Source of the DNA: Chitinophagaceae bacterium
GTDB lineage: Bacteria; Bacteroidota; Bacteroidia; Chitinophagales; Chitinophagaceae
Reading direction: 5' to 3'
Assembly: GCA_016713965.1 (NCBI GenBank)
Contig: JADJOC010000009.1
Coordinates: forward strand, 310,001 to 374,000
Length of the DNA: 64,000 nt
A program made the position numbers and the translations under genes. Below, one piece after another: positions 18,266 through 28,051 of this stretch. Below the pieces are notes generated by a model that made no database searches, was not told the DNA's origin, and saw only the letters and a program-made list of their open reading frames with translations. How positions within the stretch are numbered: the stretch's first letter is position 1; each line of letters begins with the position of its first letter.

Positions 18266-19226
18266 ATGGATTTTATAAAGCATGTCATAGGGGAAGAACT
18301 CATCATTTTTGAAAAGAAGTTCGCAGAGGCTGTAAAAGGCCAGGCACCGCTACTAGATAGGATAATGAAATATATTATTAAACGCAAAGGCAAACAATTA
18401 CGTCCGATGTTTGTTTTTTAAGTGCTAAACTGCATGGCAATATTAATGAAAGCACTTACAGGGCTGCGGCACTTGTGGAGTTGCTGCATACAGCAACGCT
18501 TGTACATGATGATGTAGTGGATGAATCCTTTGAACGCAGGGGCTTTTTTTCTATAAATGCTTTATGGAAAAACAAAATAGCTGTTTTGGTAGGTGATTAT
18601 TTATTATCCAAAGGATTGTTGCTCTCTACATCTAATAATGATTTTGAACATTTACACCTACTTTCTGAAGCAGTAAAGCAAATGAGCGAAGGTGAGCTGT
18701 TACAAATAGAAAAAGCCAGGAAATTAAATTTGGATGAGGCTATCTATTTTGAAATAATCAGGAACAAAACCGCTTCGCTACTATCCTCTGCTTGTGCGGT
18801 AGGTGCCTACAGCACCAGTAAAGACAAAATGTTACTGATAAAATGAAATTATTTGGGGAAAAAGTAGGTATTGCCTTTCAGATAAAAGATGATTTGTTTG
18901 ATTATGGTAAAGAAGATATTGGTAAACCTACCGGCAATGATATAAAGGGAAAAAAATTGACCTTACCATTAATATATACCCTTAATAAAATAACTGCAGG
19001 CAAAAGAAGAGAGCTTATTTATATTATTAAAAACGAAAATACAGAGGCTAAAAAAGTTAAGTATGTTATTGATACTGTTGTAGAAACAGGTGGGATTAAA
19101 TATGCTACGGAAAAAATGCTGGCATACCGTGACGAAGCATTGGATATATTAAATGAGTTTCCCAACAATGAAATACGTACTGCATTAGAAAAATTAGTAA
19201 GATACACAACCGATAGAAAATATTGA
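18266..19226 (+). CDS. Polyprenyl (octaprenyl-type) diphosphate synthase, two frameshifts
   Basis: Trans-isoprenyl diphosphate synthase that makes the long isoprenoid tail of menaquinone or a related prenyl diphosphate. Start chosen at ATG 18266 (MDFIKHVIGEELIIFEKKF); an in-frame ATG lies 42 bp upstream. Motifs: GKQLRPMFVF, first Asp-rich motif LVHDDVVDE, GDYLLSKG, second motif QIKDDLFDYG and GKPTGNDIKGKKLTLP. One T is missing at about 18420 (TTTTTT should be seven) and one A near 18833 (KDKNVTDKMKLFG). Joined length about 320 residues, as expected. It ends 27 bp before recJ. Both lesions are probably sequencing errors in an essential enzyme. Confidence 0.85.
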
Positions 19227-19253
19227 TTTTCCAGAATACAGAATACCTGATTT

Positions 19254-20975
19254 ATGATGCACAAGAGATGGAACCTGATAAAAGAAAATACACCAGCAAC
19301 AGACCTATTACAAAAAGATTTGAATATAAACAGGTGTGTTTGTAATATTTTAGTACAGTATGGAATTGATACTTATGAAAAGGCCAGGCAATACTTCAGG
19401 CCGCAGATAAGTCAATTGCATGATTCATGGTTGATGAAGGATATGGACACTGCTGTAGATAGAATAATTACAGCAACTCGCAATAAAGAAAAAATTTTGA
19501 TATTTGGAGATTATGATGTTGATGGAACAACAAGCGTAGCACTAATGTACCAATTTTTATGTTCCATTTATGATGAGCGGCTATTAGAATTTTATATTCC
19601 TCACCGGTATAAAGAAGGATATGGAATTAGCAAGATGGGAATAGATTATGCTAAAGAAAATAATTTTTCCCTTATCATCTCTTTAGACTGTGGTATTAAA
19701 TCTATAGAGTTAATTGCATACGCAAAGACCCTTGAAATTGATTTTATAGTTTGCGACCATCACTTACCAGATATAACTTTGCCCCCTGCAGTTGCTATAC
19801 TTAACCCAAAACAAAAAGATTGCAATTATCCATACAAAGAATTATGCGGATGTGGTGTTGGGTTTAAATTAATAACAGCACTCACCCAACATTTAAAACT
19901 GGATGAACAATATTATTTAAAATATACAGACCTGGTAGCTACCGCAATAGCAGCAGATATTGTACCCATGAATGGCGAAAACAGGATCTTATCTTATTAT
20001 GGACTAAAAAAAATAAATGAGGATCCATGTGCTGGTATAAAAGCTTTAATACAACTGGCTGGCATTAACAGTAAATTGAGCATTAATAACGTAGTATTTA
20101 TTATAGCCCCAAGAGTAAACGCAGCCGGCAGAATGGATGATGCCCGGAAGGCAGTACAATTATTTATAGAGAAAGATTATACCAAAGCCTTGGTATATGC
20201 TGAGCAACTGCATAGTGATAATACGAATAGAAAGGAAGCAGACAGCAGCATCACAGAAGAAGCTTTGGCTATTATCGAAAACAACTCTTTGCTCATTAAT
20301 AAAAAATCAAGCGTAGTATATAAAGAGCACTGGCATAAAGGTGTGGTAGGCATTGTAGCCAGCAGGATGATTGAAAAATACTTCAGGCCAACGGTAGTAC
20401 TTACACGAAGTGGGGAAATTGTAGCTGGCAGTGCCAGGAGCGTACCCGGTTTTAATTTGTATGAAGCTATTCATGAATGCAGGGAACATTTATTAGGTTA
20501 TGGCGGACATTTTGCTGCTGCAGGTTTATCCATGCTGCCGGAAAATGTAGATCTGTTTACTGCAAAATTTGATGAGGCGGTATGTAAGGTTATTACTGAC
20601 GAACAACTGATACCTGAAATAATTATTAATGCTGAAATAAAATTTAGTGAAATAAAAGAATCTTTATACAAAATTATTTGCCAGATGGAACCATTTGGAC
20701 CAGATAATATGCGGCCGGTTTTTATAGCAAAAAATGTGGCTGACACAGGCTATTCAAAAATTGTAAAAGAACAGCATATAAAATTTATAGTAAAACAGGA
20801 TAATATTTCGCTTTCAGGCATTGGCTTTAATCTGGCTGAAAAATTTACAATTATTCAATCGCAACAACCTTTTGATATTGTATTTACTTTGGATGAAAAT
20901 GAATGGAATGGGAATAAGAATATTCAGTTGAAAGTGATAGATATAAAAAGTGCAGCCAATGATAGTTTATTTTAA
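19254..20975 (+). CDS. recJ: Single-stranded-DNA-specific exonuclease RecJ
   Basis: 573 residues, full length. DHH phosphoesterase: motif I IFGDYDVDGTTS (Asp residues at about 86, 88 and 90), DHH at 168-170 in VCDHHLPD, DCG in SLDCGIKS near 145, DHHA1 motif GYGGHFAAAGLS near 412-423, and a C-terminal OB-like domain. Degrades ssDNA 5' to 3' in RecF recombination and mismatch/base-excision repair; Mn/Mg dependent, cytosolic. Starts at ATG 19254 (ATGATG), 27 bp after the polyprenyl synthetase. Intact. Confidence 0.95.
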   Translation: MMHKRWNLIKENTPATDLLQKDLNINRCVCNILVQYGIDTYEKARQYFRPQISQLHDSWLMKDMDTAVDRIITATRNKEKILIFGDYDVDGTTSVALMYQFLCSIYDERLLEFYIPHRYKEGYGISKMGIDYAKENNFSLIISLDCGIKSIELIAYAKTLEIDFIVCDHHLPDITLPPAVAILNPKQKDCNYPYKELCGCGVGFKLITALTQHLKLDEQYYLKYTDLVATAIAADIVPMNGENRILSYYGLKKINEDPCAGIKALIQLAGINSKLSINNVVFIIAPRVNAAGRMDDARKAVQLFIEKDYTKALVYAEQLHSDNTNRKEADSSITEEALAIIENNSLLINKKSSVVYKEHWHKGVVGIVASRMIEKYFRPTVVLTRSGEIVAGSARSVPGFNLYEAIHECREHLLGYGGHFAAAGLSMLPENVDLFTAKFDEAVCKVITDEQLIPEIIINAEIKFSEIKESLYKIICQMEPFGPDNMRPVFIAKNVADTGYSKIVKEQHIKFIVKQDNISLSGIGFNLAEKFTIIQSQQPFDIVFTLDENEWNGNKNIQLKVIDIKSAANDSLF

Positions 20976-21633
20976 ATATTTTTTTTACTTAGCTTATCAT
21001 TGGAATATAAAAATTGCAGCTTACATACTTTATCATGAAATTAAAGGAGAAAAAAAATTAAAAATCCATACTACTGGTATAGATAAGTTGAAATCTTTAG
21101 ACAAAAAAGACATTGATATTTCTCATGCAACTATTTATATGCCCGTTAGCTACACTATCATTGGAGGTGCTTTAAATTATCTCTCATCAAATAATAAAAA
21201 CCATTTTTTAGATATTGGCTGTGGTAAAGGCAGGGCGATGTGTATGGCCGCACATAAAGGTTTTAAAAAAATAACCGGTATCGATTTTTCAAAGGAATTG
21301 TGCAATAAAGCAACTGATAATTTAACGATAACGAAAAAAATAATTTCGGATATTAATTTTAAAATATTTAACAACGACGCTTTTTATTTTGAAATTCCTG
21401 ATGATGTAGATTGTATTTTTTTATTTAATCCTTTTGATGAAATAATTATGAGTGGGGTAGTAGAAAATATTCTAATTTCTTTAGAAAAAAAACCCAGGAA
21501 ACTTTTTGTTATTTATGCTAATCCTTTGCATAAAGAGTTATTTATTGGTGCAGGTTTTAAAGAAGTTTATTATACTATTAAGATGAAATACCTGGAAGTG
21601 AGTGTTTTGGAAAATATTATTGCTGCTTACTGA
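20950..21633 (+). CDS. Class I SAM-dependent methyltransferase
   Basis: 227 residues (or 224 from ATG 20959). SAM-binding motif I FLDIGCGKGRAMCMA at about 80-94, motif II-like GIDFSKELC, and later FLFNPFDE as a motif IV-like loop. The N-terminal 30 residues are hydrophobic and aromatic. Substrate unknown. Its start lies 26 bp inside the recJ 3' end, so it is probably co-translated with recJ. Followed 16 bp later by an intrinsic terminator. Intact. Confidence 0.8.
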   Translation: MQPMIVYFKYFFYLAYHWNIKIAAYILYHEIKGEKKLKIHTTGIDKLKSLDKKDIDISHATIYMPVSYTIIGGALNYLSSNNKNHFLDIGCGKGRAMCMAAHKGFKKITGIDFSKELCNKATDNLTITKKIISDINFKIFNNDAFYFEIPDDVDCIFLFNPFDEIIMSGVVENILISLEKKPRKLFVIYANPLHKELFIGAGFKEVYYTIKMKYLEVSVLENIIAAY

Positions 21634-21648
21634 TTTTACTTAATTCTT

Positions 21649-21690
21649 AACAAAGAGGACAAATTTTTCAAACTTGACCTCTTTGTTTTT
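21649..21690 (+). terminator. Intrinsic terminator after the recJ-methyltransferase operon
   Basis: AACAAAGAGG (21649-21658) pairs with CCTCTTTGTT (21678-21687), loop of 19 nt with some internal pairing, then TTT. It fits the end of the plus-strand operon. Confidence 0.75.
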
Positions 21691-21744
21691 GTACTTGGCT
21701 TTTGTGCTGCTATTAAACTTTAGTGGCGCTGTGCCCCGCAATAT

Positions 21745-21770
21745 GCGGTGGTCGCACTCTTGTACAAGTT
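21745..21770 (-). repeat. Partial copy of the GTACAAG repeat family (inverted)
   Basis: The reverse complement reads TTGTACAAGAGTGCGACCAC. It faces the fuller plus-strand copy 46 bp away. A matching inverted fragment (AGTACAAGAGTGCGACG) sits at 35498-35515. Confidence 0.6.
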
Positions 21771-21786
21771 GTTATTTATTCAGCTT

Positions 21787-21853
21787 TAATTATGTTTTGT
21801 TGTATAAGCTCCATAAAGGTATGCGGTACAAGTGAGTGACACAACGATGGTGC
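21787..21853 (+). repeat. Dispersed repeat, GTACAAG...GAGTGAC family
   Basis: TAATTATGTTTTGTTGTATA (also resembling the arm at 9535-9575), then TATGCGGTACAAGTGAGTGA, then ACAACGATGGTG. The central 20 bases also occur at 41922-41942. Located between the terminator and the htpG 3' end. Confidence 0.75.
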
Positions 21854-21894
21854 CATGAAAAACAAATGCTGGTATCAAAAAAAATAAATTTATT

Positions 21895-23712
21895 TTAATT
21901 CATCAGCTCCACACTCCTGTTTATAAACGCTGTTAAATCATTTCCTTTTAATAATCCCTGCGAAAGCAGCGCCAGGTCAGCCAGGTTCCTCACTTGCTTT
22001 TCCTGCTTTTCTTTTTCTTCTACTGCTAAAATATTTCTATAAATGCTATGATTTCCATTAACAGTAAGCGTTACTTCATCAGGCATATTTGCATAAAAGC
22101 TGGCCATGCCCCCACCGCCTGTAGCAGCCATATCCTTCATCCTGCGCATCATTTCGGGCCTGGTAGCTACTACCGGCGGCGTGCCTGCGCTTAAGCCTTT
22201 TACTTCTACGCTAACATGCAAATCAGGTATTTGGATACCAAATAGTTCCTGCAATTTTGTTTCCTCTTCTTTACTTAGAACACTGTCTGTGTTTTCCTGC
22301 TTGTCAATTAAATTATCTGTTATATCAGCATCTACCCTAGTAAATTGCACACCTTCCCATTTTATTTCTATATTATTGATAAATGCAGCATCTACCAAAG
22401 TTTCCATTTTTACTACTTTATATCCTTTGGCAATGGCTTGCTGGATGTATGCATCCTGCTGCACCGGATTGGTAGTGTATAAGACTACATGTTTACCTTC
22501 CTTATTTTTTTGCAGGGTTTCTGTAGCCATTTTATATTCATCTAAAGTGTAAAATTTATTTTCGCCGGCGGTTTCAAAAATGTTGAACTTATTTGCTTTT
22601 TCTAAAAATTTATCATCGGTCATCATACCATACTTAACAAACAATCCCAGGCTCTCCCATTTTTCTTCAAATGCAGCTCTGTCTTTATTAAAAATTTCTT
22701 CTAATTTATCAGCTACTTTTTTGGTAATGTGTGCATTAATTTTGCGTACGTTAGGATCGCCCTGCAAGTAACTGCGACTAACATTTAAAGGAATATCCGG
22801 ACTATCAATCACACCATGCAATAGCATTAAAAATTCTGGTACAATATCTTTTACCTCATCGGTAACAAATACCTGGTTGCTGTACAATTGTATTTTATCT
22901 TTCTGAATTTCGTAGCTCTGCTTTATTTTGGGGAAATATAATATCCCGGTTAGGTTAAAAGGATAATCTACATTTAAATGTATCCAGAATAGGGGTGCTT
23001 CACTAAAAGGATATAATTCTTTATAAAAACCCTGGTAATCTTCAGTAGTTAAATCAGCCGGCTTTTTTGTCCAGGCCGGTGCGATATTGTTAATTTGCTT
23101 GTCTTCAAAAAAAACAGGTACAGGTAAAAATTTACAGAATTTTTCCAGGATAGCCCTTACTTTATCAGCTTCTAAAAATTCTTTCGATTCTTCATTAATA
23201 TGTAAAATAATATCAGTTCCCCTTTCTTCTTTATCAACTTCTTCTAAAGAAAATTCAGGACTTCCATCACATTCCCATTTTACTGCAGGGCTTTCTTTAA
23301 AAGATTTGGTAACTACTTCTACCTGATCACTTACCATAAATGAAGAATAAAACCCTAAACCGAAATGGCCGATGATATTATTTTCATTCTGGCCTTTATA
23401 TTTTTCCAGGAATTCTTCAGCCCCGCTAAAAGCGACTTGGTTTAAATATTTGTCAACCTCTTCAGCTGTCATCCCAATTCCCCTATCGGAAATAGCCAAT
23501 GTTTTGTTTTCTGCATTAATTTTTATATCAATTCTTAATTCGCCCAGGTCACCCTTGGCCTCCCCGATGGATGATAAAGTTTTTAATTTTTGGGTAGCGT
23601 CTACTGCATTACTTACCAATTCACGTAAAAAAATGTCATGTTCGCTATATAAAAACTTCTTAATTATTGGAAAAATATTCTCTGTCTGAACCCGGATATT
23701 ACCTTTTTGCAT
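21895..23712 (-). CDS. htpG: Molecular chaperone HtpG (Hsp90)
   Basis: 605 residues. N-terminal GHKL ATPase: FLRELVSNAVDATQKL (residues 29-44), DRGIGMTAEEV and IGHFGLGFYSSFMV. The middle domain carries PLNVSRSYLQGD and the C-terminal dimerisation part ends with LADLALLSQGLLKGNDLTAF. Cytosolic ATP-dependent chaperone. Monocistronic: the upstream neighbour diverges and the downstream gap holds repeats. Intact. No clear CIRCE element seen. Confidence 0.96.
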   Translation of the reverse strand: MQKGNIRVQTENIFPIIKKFLYSEHDIFLRELVSNAVDATQKLKTLSSIGEAKGDLGELRIDIKINAENKTLAISDRGIGMTAEEVDKYLNQVAFSGAEEFLEKYKGQNENNIIGHFGLGFYSSFMVSDQVEVVTKSFKESPAVKWECDGSPEFSLEEVDKEERGTDIILHINEESKEFLEADKVRAILEKFCKFLPVPVFFEDKQINNIAPAWTKKPADLTTEDYQGFYKELYPFSEAPLFWIHLNVDYPFNLTGILYFPKIKQSYEIQKDKIQLYSNQVFVTDEVKDIVPEFLMLLHGVIDSPDIPLNVSRSYLQGDPNVRKINAHITKKVADKLEEIFNKDRAAFEEKWESLGLFVKYGMMTDDKFLEKANKFNIFETAGENKFYTLDEYKMATETLQKNKEGKHVVLYTTNPVQQDAYIQQAIAKGYKVVKMETLVDAAFINNIEIKWEGVQFTRVDADITDNLIDKQENTDSVLSKEEETKLQELFGIQIPDLHVSVEVKGLSAGTPPVVATRPEMMRRMKDMAATGGGGMASFYANMPDEVTLTVNGNHSIYRNILAVEEKEKQEKQVRNLADLALLSQGLLKGNDLTAFINRSVELMN

Positions 23713-23834
23713 ATAAAAATCGTTTGAATTTACCTGTAGTCAAAGAAAATGCCAGACTAAACATACTGACAGGATGGCAACTATTGTTAATAAATTATTA
23801 ATATCCAAATATCTTATAAATAGATTTTAAAAAT

Positions 23835-23842
23835 TAGCTTTG
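23835..23842 (+). promoter_or_regulatory. Putative -7 element for the T9SS nuclease-domain gene
   Basis: TAGCTTTG fits TAnnTTTG and ends 19 bp before the ATG at 23862. No good TTTG at the -33 position. Confidence 0.4.
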
Positions 23843-23861
23843 TGATCCACAAAAACATTTT

Positions 23862-26800
23862 ATGCATAAATCTAATACATTTTTAACCTTATTACTGTGT
23901 TTAATCAGTATTTCAGGGTTCTCACAAACTAATATACATTATTGGGATTTTACTGCTGGTGATGGGCCGGGGCCAAATAAATGGCCAAGCCCGATAGCTG
24001 CCACTACTACTGTAAATGGAGGGACGCTTACTCATAACTTTACTGCAACAGATAATTTTGGCGGCAGTACGTTAGATTTTATGGGATTTGTTACCCCTGC
24101 AAATACCAAATCTTTTTGTCCGATAGGGCTGGCGAATAATGGCAATGCTTTAATTTTAAATGTATCAACAGTAGGATTTAATGATATCAAATTATCTTAT
24201 GCCACCCAAGGCTCTGGTACTGGTTTTACTACTCAAACAGTAGATTATTCTATTGATGGGATGAATTTTATCAATATAACTTCGTTTCCAAACACAAATG
24301 TTGCACCTTTTGTGTTAAAAACAATTGACTTTACTGCTATTCCTGGCGTAAATAACAATCCTGATTTTAAAGTAAGGATTACAGTAGCAGGTGCTGTTAG
24401 TGCTAATGGCAATAACCGCTTCGATAACATCCGCCTTTCAGGTGCCGCCCTTGCTAAATCAATCAGCATTGCAGCAGGGGTTAATGCAGCAGAGCCTAAT
24501 ACCAATGGCACTTTTACAATAAACTTTGTACCTGCTACCACCAACAACACTACTTTTGATTATACTTTAAATGGTACTGCTACTTTTGCAACAGATTATG
24601 GGGTTTCGCTTTCAGGCAACCCGCCAAATCTGGTTGCGGCAAACGGAACCATTACCGTACCTCCCGGAACAGGAAGCATTACAGCTACTATTGCCCCGGT
24701 TGACGACGTTTTGGATGAAGGATTAGAAAATATCAATTTTACTTTATCTAACCCTGGTGATGGCTATATCATTAATAATGGAAATGCAAGCATTAATTTA
24801 TTCGATAATGATGCAGCACCTACTTCTTACAGTTTTGATTTTCAAACCTGCAATGGCTCATTGAGCGATGGATTTACTGAATTTAGTGTAGCTGGCCCTC
24901 AATTATGGGCCTGTACTACGTTCGGGCACAATGCAAACGATCCCGATGGCTTGCTTAATACTCCCAGCGCAGTGCAAATGAATGGCTTTGCAAATAATGT
25001 AAATACATTAAATGAAGACTGGTTGATTTCACCACAGCTTAATTTGACAGCTTTTGATTTTCCTTTGCTTTCTTTTTTTAGCAGAACGGCATTTAATGGT
25101 GCTCCTTTAGAATTAAAGATTTCTACAAATTATATAGGAGGCAACCCTAATTTAGCCACCTGGACTACATTAAATGGGAAATTTCCTGCCACAGGCAGCA
25201 ATAAATGGACACTTTCTAGCAATACCGACCTTACGAATTTTAAACAAAATAATGTACACATAGCTTGGGTATACCATTCAACAAATGCTGATGGTTCCCG
25301 ATGGACCCTGGATAATATAAAAATTGATAACTCACTAGTACAGCCACCAGCACCGCTACCAACAATTTCAGTTAATCCCGGTGGAATAAATTTTGGATTT
25401 GTAGCTAAAGGCAATACTTCTACAAAAAGCTTTGTGGTTACAGGAAATGACCTTACTGAAGATATTGTTCTTAATTCGACATCGAATTTTACCATATCAA
25501 CAGATCCAAATATAGACTTTAGCAACAATCTTATTTTGGATGATGCTTTGGTAAATAATATACCACAAACCATTTTTGTGAAATTTGCACCTTCACAGGC
25601 TGATGTAAATTACAACAGCATTGTTACCGCTACCAGTTCTGGTATTAATAAGCAGGTAAGTGTAAGTGGCAATAGCATAGGTTTTGAAAAATCACTTGAA
25701 CTAGTGAACTGGAATTTAGAGTGGTTTGGAAGCCCGGATGAAAATCCCGTTAATGATGATGTACAACAAGCGAATGTAGAAACCATTACTGAAAATATTG
25801 CTGCAGATATATTTGCTTTTGAAGAAGTAGTGAATGAAACAAGGCTGCAAAATGTAGTCAATCATTTAAATGCAGTATATGGACCCGGAACCTACAGTTC
25901 TATTGTTAGTAATTATGGCTCACACACCAATCCATTCGACCCGGATATTATTTTCGCATTGAACACATCTCAAAAACTGGCTTTTGTTTATAAAACAGCA
26001 ATGTTTAGTAACATTACTACAGAAGCATTATTATCATCTGGAATAAATACACCGGCAGATGTTATCGATCCGGACTATGACAGTTGGGCAAGCGGACGTT
26101 ATCCATTTATGATGAAAGCTGATGTAAATGTAAATGGGATCATTAAAACAATACGTTTTGTTGTAATACATGCTAAAGCAAATACAGGTAATCTTATAGA
26201 GTCTTATAACAGAAGGAAAGCCGGTGCAGATGCTTTGCATACTTATTTTAATACAAATTTTCCTGATGATAATATTATTTTATTAGGTGATTTTAATGAT
26301 GACCTAGATGAAACCATTACGGTAGGAATAGATCCTAAAATAACTTCTTATTCCAGCTTTACAAATGATGGGGCAAATTTCTTCTCGCCTACTTTATCAT
26401 TAAGCTTGCAAGGGCAAAAATCCACTACGGGCTTTAATGATGTAATAGATCATCAAATGCTTTCTAATGAAATGCAGGAACTTTACTTGCCAAATTCTGT
26501 AGCTATACTAACTGATGTTGAAAATTTGGTTACCAATTATAGCAGCACAACAACTGATCACTACCCTGTTTTCAGCCGTTATGCTTTTGACCCGCTTATT
26601 ATTTTACCTGTTACGCTGCTTACTTTTACTGCAGCAAAACATGATAAAGCAGTACAATTAGATTGGGCAACTACACAGGAAATTAACAGCAAACATTTTA
26701 TTGTTGAAAGGTCTGCTGATGGAATAAACTGGGCAGCTATTGCAACGGCAAATGCCGCAGGCAATAGTAATACACAGAAAAATTATTCTTATACAGACAA

Positions 26801-27140
26801 CAAACCGTTAAACAGCGCTAATTTCTATCGCTTAAAATTGGTGGATGCTGATGAGAAATTTAAATATTCTGCTGTTAGAAAAGTCATATTTGAAACTAAT
26901 TATAAAGTATCAATATCCCCTAATCCTGCTGTAACCTATTTCAATGTAAAAATTGATAATAAGGATAATGCAGCAAATGTGACTATTAAAGTGATAAACG
27001 CAAATGGAGCGGTTGTGTACAGAACAACTACTACCCAACCATCTTTTAAAGTAAATACTTCATCATTTGCAAAAGGATTATATACAATTCAGGTAGAAAA
27101 TTCAGGTAAAATGGTGACAGAAAGGATAGTAGTGCAATAG
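23862..27140 (+). CDS. Multidomain T9SS-secreted protein with endonuclease/exonuclease/phosphatase domain
   Basis: 1092 residues. Signal peptide to about residue 21 (ISGFSQ). Domains in order: N-terminal beta-sandwich (25-200), Calx-beta (about 200-310; ATFATDYG, DDVLDEGLENINFTL), a choice-of-anchor J-like lectin fold (about 320-495; NEDWLISPQLNLT), an ASH/Ig-like domain (about 500-610), then an endonuclease/exonuclease/phosphatase fold (about 615-910): VNWNLEWFG, FEEV, VVIHAKA, LLGDFNDD and TTDHYPVF, matching metal and catalytic motifs. The C-terminal 75 residues are a T9SS type A sorting domain (ISPNPAVTYFNV, GLYTIQVENSGKMVTERIVV). Likely cell-surface or released extracellular nuclease or phosphodiesterase. 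Ends at a strong terminator. Intact. Confidence 0.88.
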   Translation: MHKSNTFLTLLLCLISISGFSQTNIHYWDFTAGDGPGPNKWPSPIAATTTVNGGTLTHNFTATDNFGGSTLDFMGFVTPANTKSFCPIGLANNGNALILNVSTVGFNDIKLSYATQGSGTGFTTQTVDYSIDGMNFINITSFPNTNVAPFVLKTIDFTAIPGVNNNPDFKVRITVAGAVSANGNNRFDNIRLSGAALAKSISIAAGVNAAEPNTNGTFTINFVPATTNNTTFDYTLNGTATFATDYGVSLSGNPPNLVAANGTITVPPGTGSITATIAPVDDVLDEGLENINFTLSNPGDGYIINNGNASINLFDNDAAPTSYSFDFQTCNGSLSDGFTEFSVAGPQLWACTTFGHNANDPDGLLNTPSAVQMNGFANNVNTLNEDWLISPQLNLTAFDFPLLSFFSRTAFNGAPLELKISTNYIGGNPNLATWTTLNGKFPATGSNKWTLSSNTDLTNFKQNNVHIAWVYHSTNADGSRWTLDNIKIDNSLVQPPAPLPTISVNPGGINFGFVAKGNTSTKSFVVTGNDLTEDIVLNSTSNFTISTDPNIDFSNNLILDDALVNNIPQTIFVKFAPSQADVNYNSIVTATSSGINKQVSVSGNSIGFEKSLELVNWNLEWFGSPDENPVNDDVQQANVETITENIAADIFAFEEVVNETRLQNVVNHLNAVYGPGTYSSIVSNYGSHTNPFDPDIIFALNTSQKLAFVYKTAMFSNITTEALLSSGINTPADVIDPDYDSWASGRYPFMMKADVNVNGIIKTIRFVVIHAKANTGNLIESYNRRKAGADALHTYFNTNFPDDNIILLGDFNDDLDETITVGIDPKITSYSSFTNDGANFFSPTLSLSLQGQKSTTGFNDVIDHQMLSNEMQELYLPNSVAILTDVENLVTNYSSTTTDHYPVFSRYAFDPLIILPVTLLTFTAAKHDKAVQLDWATTQEINSKHFIVERSADGINWAAIATANAAGNSNTQKNYSYTDNKPLNSANFYRLKLVDADEKFKYSAVRKVIFETNYKVSISPNPAVTYFNVKIDNKDNAANVTIKVINANGAVVYRTTTTQPSFKVNTSSFAKGLYTIQVENSGKMVTERIVVQ

Positions 27141-27155
27141 AAAATATAAATATAT

Positions 27156-27191
27156 AAAAAAAGCCTTAAGGAAATTCTTAAGGCTTTTTTT
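27156..27191. terminator. Bidirectional intrinsic terminator
   Basis: Perfect 15-bp stem: AAAAAAAGCCTTAAG (27156-27170), loop GAAATT, CTTAAGGCTTTTTTT (27177-27191). Serves the convergent T9SS gene (plus) and the exonuclease (minus). Confidence 0.9.
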
Positions 27192-27204
27192 ATACAAAAA
27201 TTAA

Positions 27205-27777
27205 TTACGCTGAAATATTTACCTGCCCTTCAGTAAGCAAAGGCATATTTTTAAACCGCAAAATTATATTAGCCACAGTTACCACATCTTTTTGACAATA
27301 GGTAGCAATACGGCTGCAATCTTTATCCTGCCAATACACTTTGCCAACCATGCTTCCATCAATATCATCTTTAGGAGAGGGAACACCTAAACAAGCTGCC
27401 AATAAGCTTAATGATGTAAAATTTTATAATCGCCAAACCGCCAGCATTGGAAGGTATCCACAATGTTAGTTTCCCAGGGCTTCATATTTTGAAAATCAAG
27501 ATAAGGGGGAATAGATAAATTATTAATCAGCATCCTTCTGCATAAAAAGGGTATATCAAATTCTTTAATATTATGCCCTGTAAAACACCATTTACTATTT
27601 AGTTATTCCTGCCCTTTGCTCATATAATTCTGATACAGTAGTATTCTCCGGCAAAGTCCTTTTTACTTTTTCTTCCCATAAATGTTTCCAGTGCTCATCT
27701 AAATTTTGAAAATTATTTTTTTCGGATACGGTTTCTATATCAATAATTATTAAATTATTGAGCTCTATATTTTGCAT
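27205..27777 (-). pseudogene. Predicted 3'-5' exonuclease, PolB-like (DEDDy), frameshifted and apparently internally deleted
   Basis: The N-terminus MQNIELNNLIIIDIETVSE carries the DxE exonuclease I motif and runs to QRAGITK, then stops. A second frame resumes at once with SKWCFTGHNIKEFDIPFLCRRM (Exo II), runs to FGDYKI, and a missing A near 27415 leads to SLLAACLGVPSPKDDIDGSMVGKVYW and YCQKDV (Exo III, YxxxD). The block I expect between RAGI and the Exo II region (about 45 residues) is absent, leaving about 190 codons against roughly 240 expected. The frameshift looks like a homopolymer error; the missing block is either a true deletion or an assembly artefact. The family name is from recall. 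Confidence 0.7.
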
Positions 27778-27914
27778 GTTACTAAAAAAATTTATTAAAA
27801 ATACTGAATAATTGGAACTCTGATATAGTTTTAAATCTACGACATCTGCAGAAATTATAATAACCTGAGTTCGTATTAATCATTTATTTGGGACAATATT
27901 TATCTTAAAATAAA

Positions 27915-27938
27915 AAGCCTGCAATTAATTGCAGGCTT
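27915..27938 (-). terminator. Intrinsic terminator of the large T9SS gene
   Basis: AAGCCTGCAATTAATTGCAGGCTT is a 12-bp perfect palindrome followed on the minus strand by TTTATTTTA. It lies 113 bp downstream of the stop at 28052. Confidence 0.8.
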
Positions 27939-28051
27939 ACAAGGTAATTGTACAGTCAGAATATATATTATCAATGTCCACAAACCAACCTGGTCTAATA
28001 TTTTTATTATGACTATTAAATTTCTTAATAGCTTACTTAGCTTTTAAAAAA

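Noticed and set aside
21895..23712. Long antisense open frames over htpG
   Set aside because: They are shadows of the htpG reading frame, with no plausible protein features.
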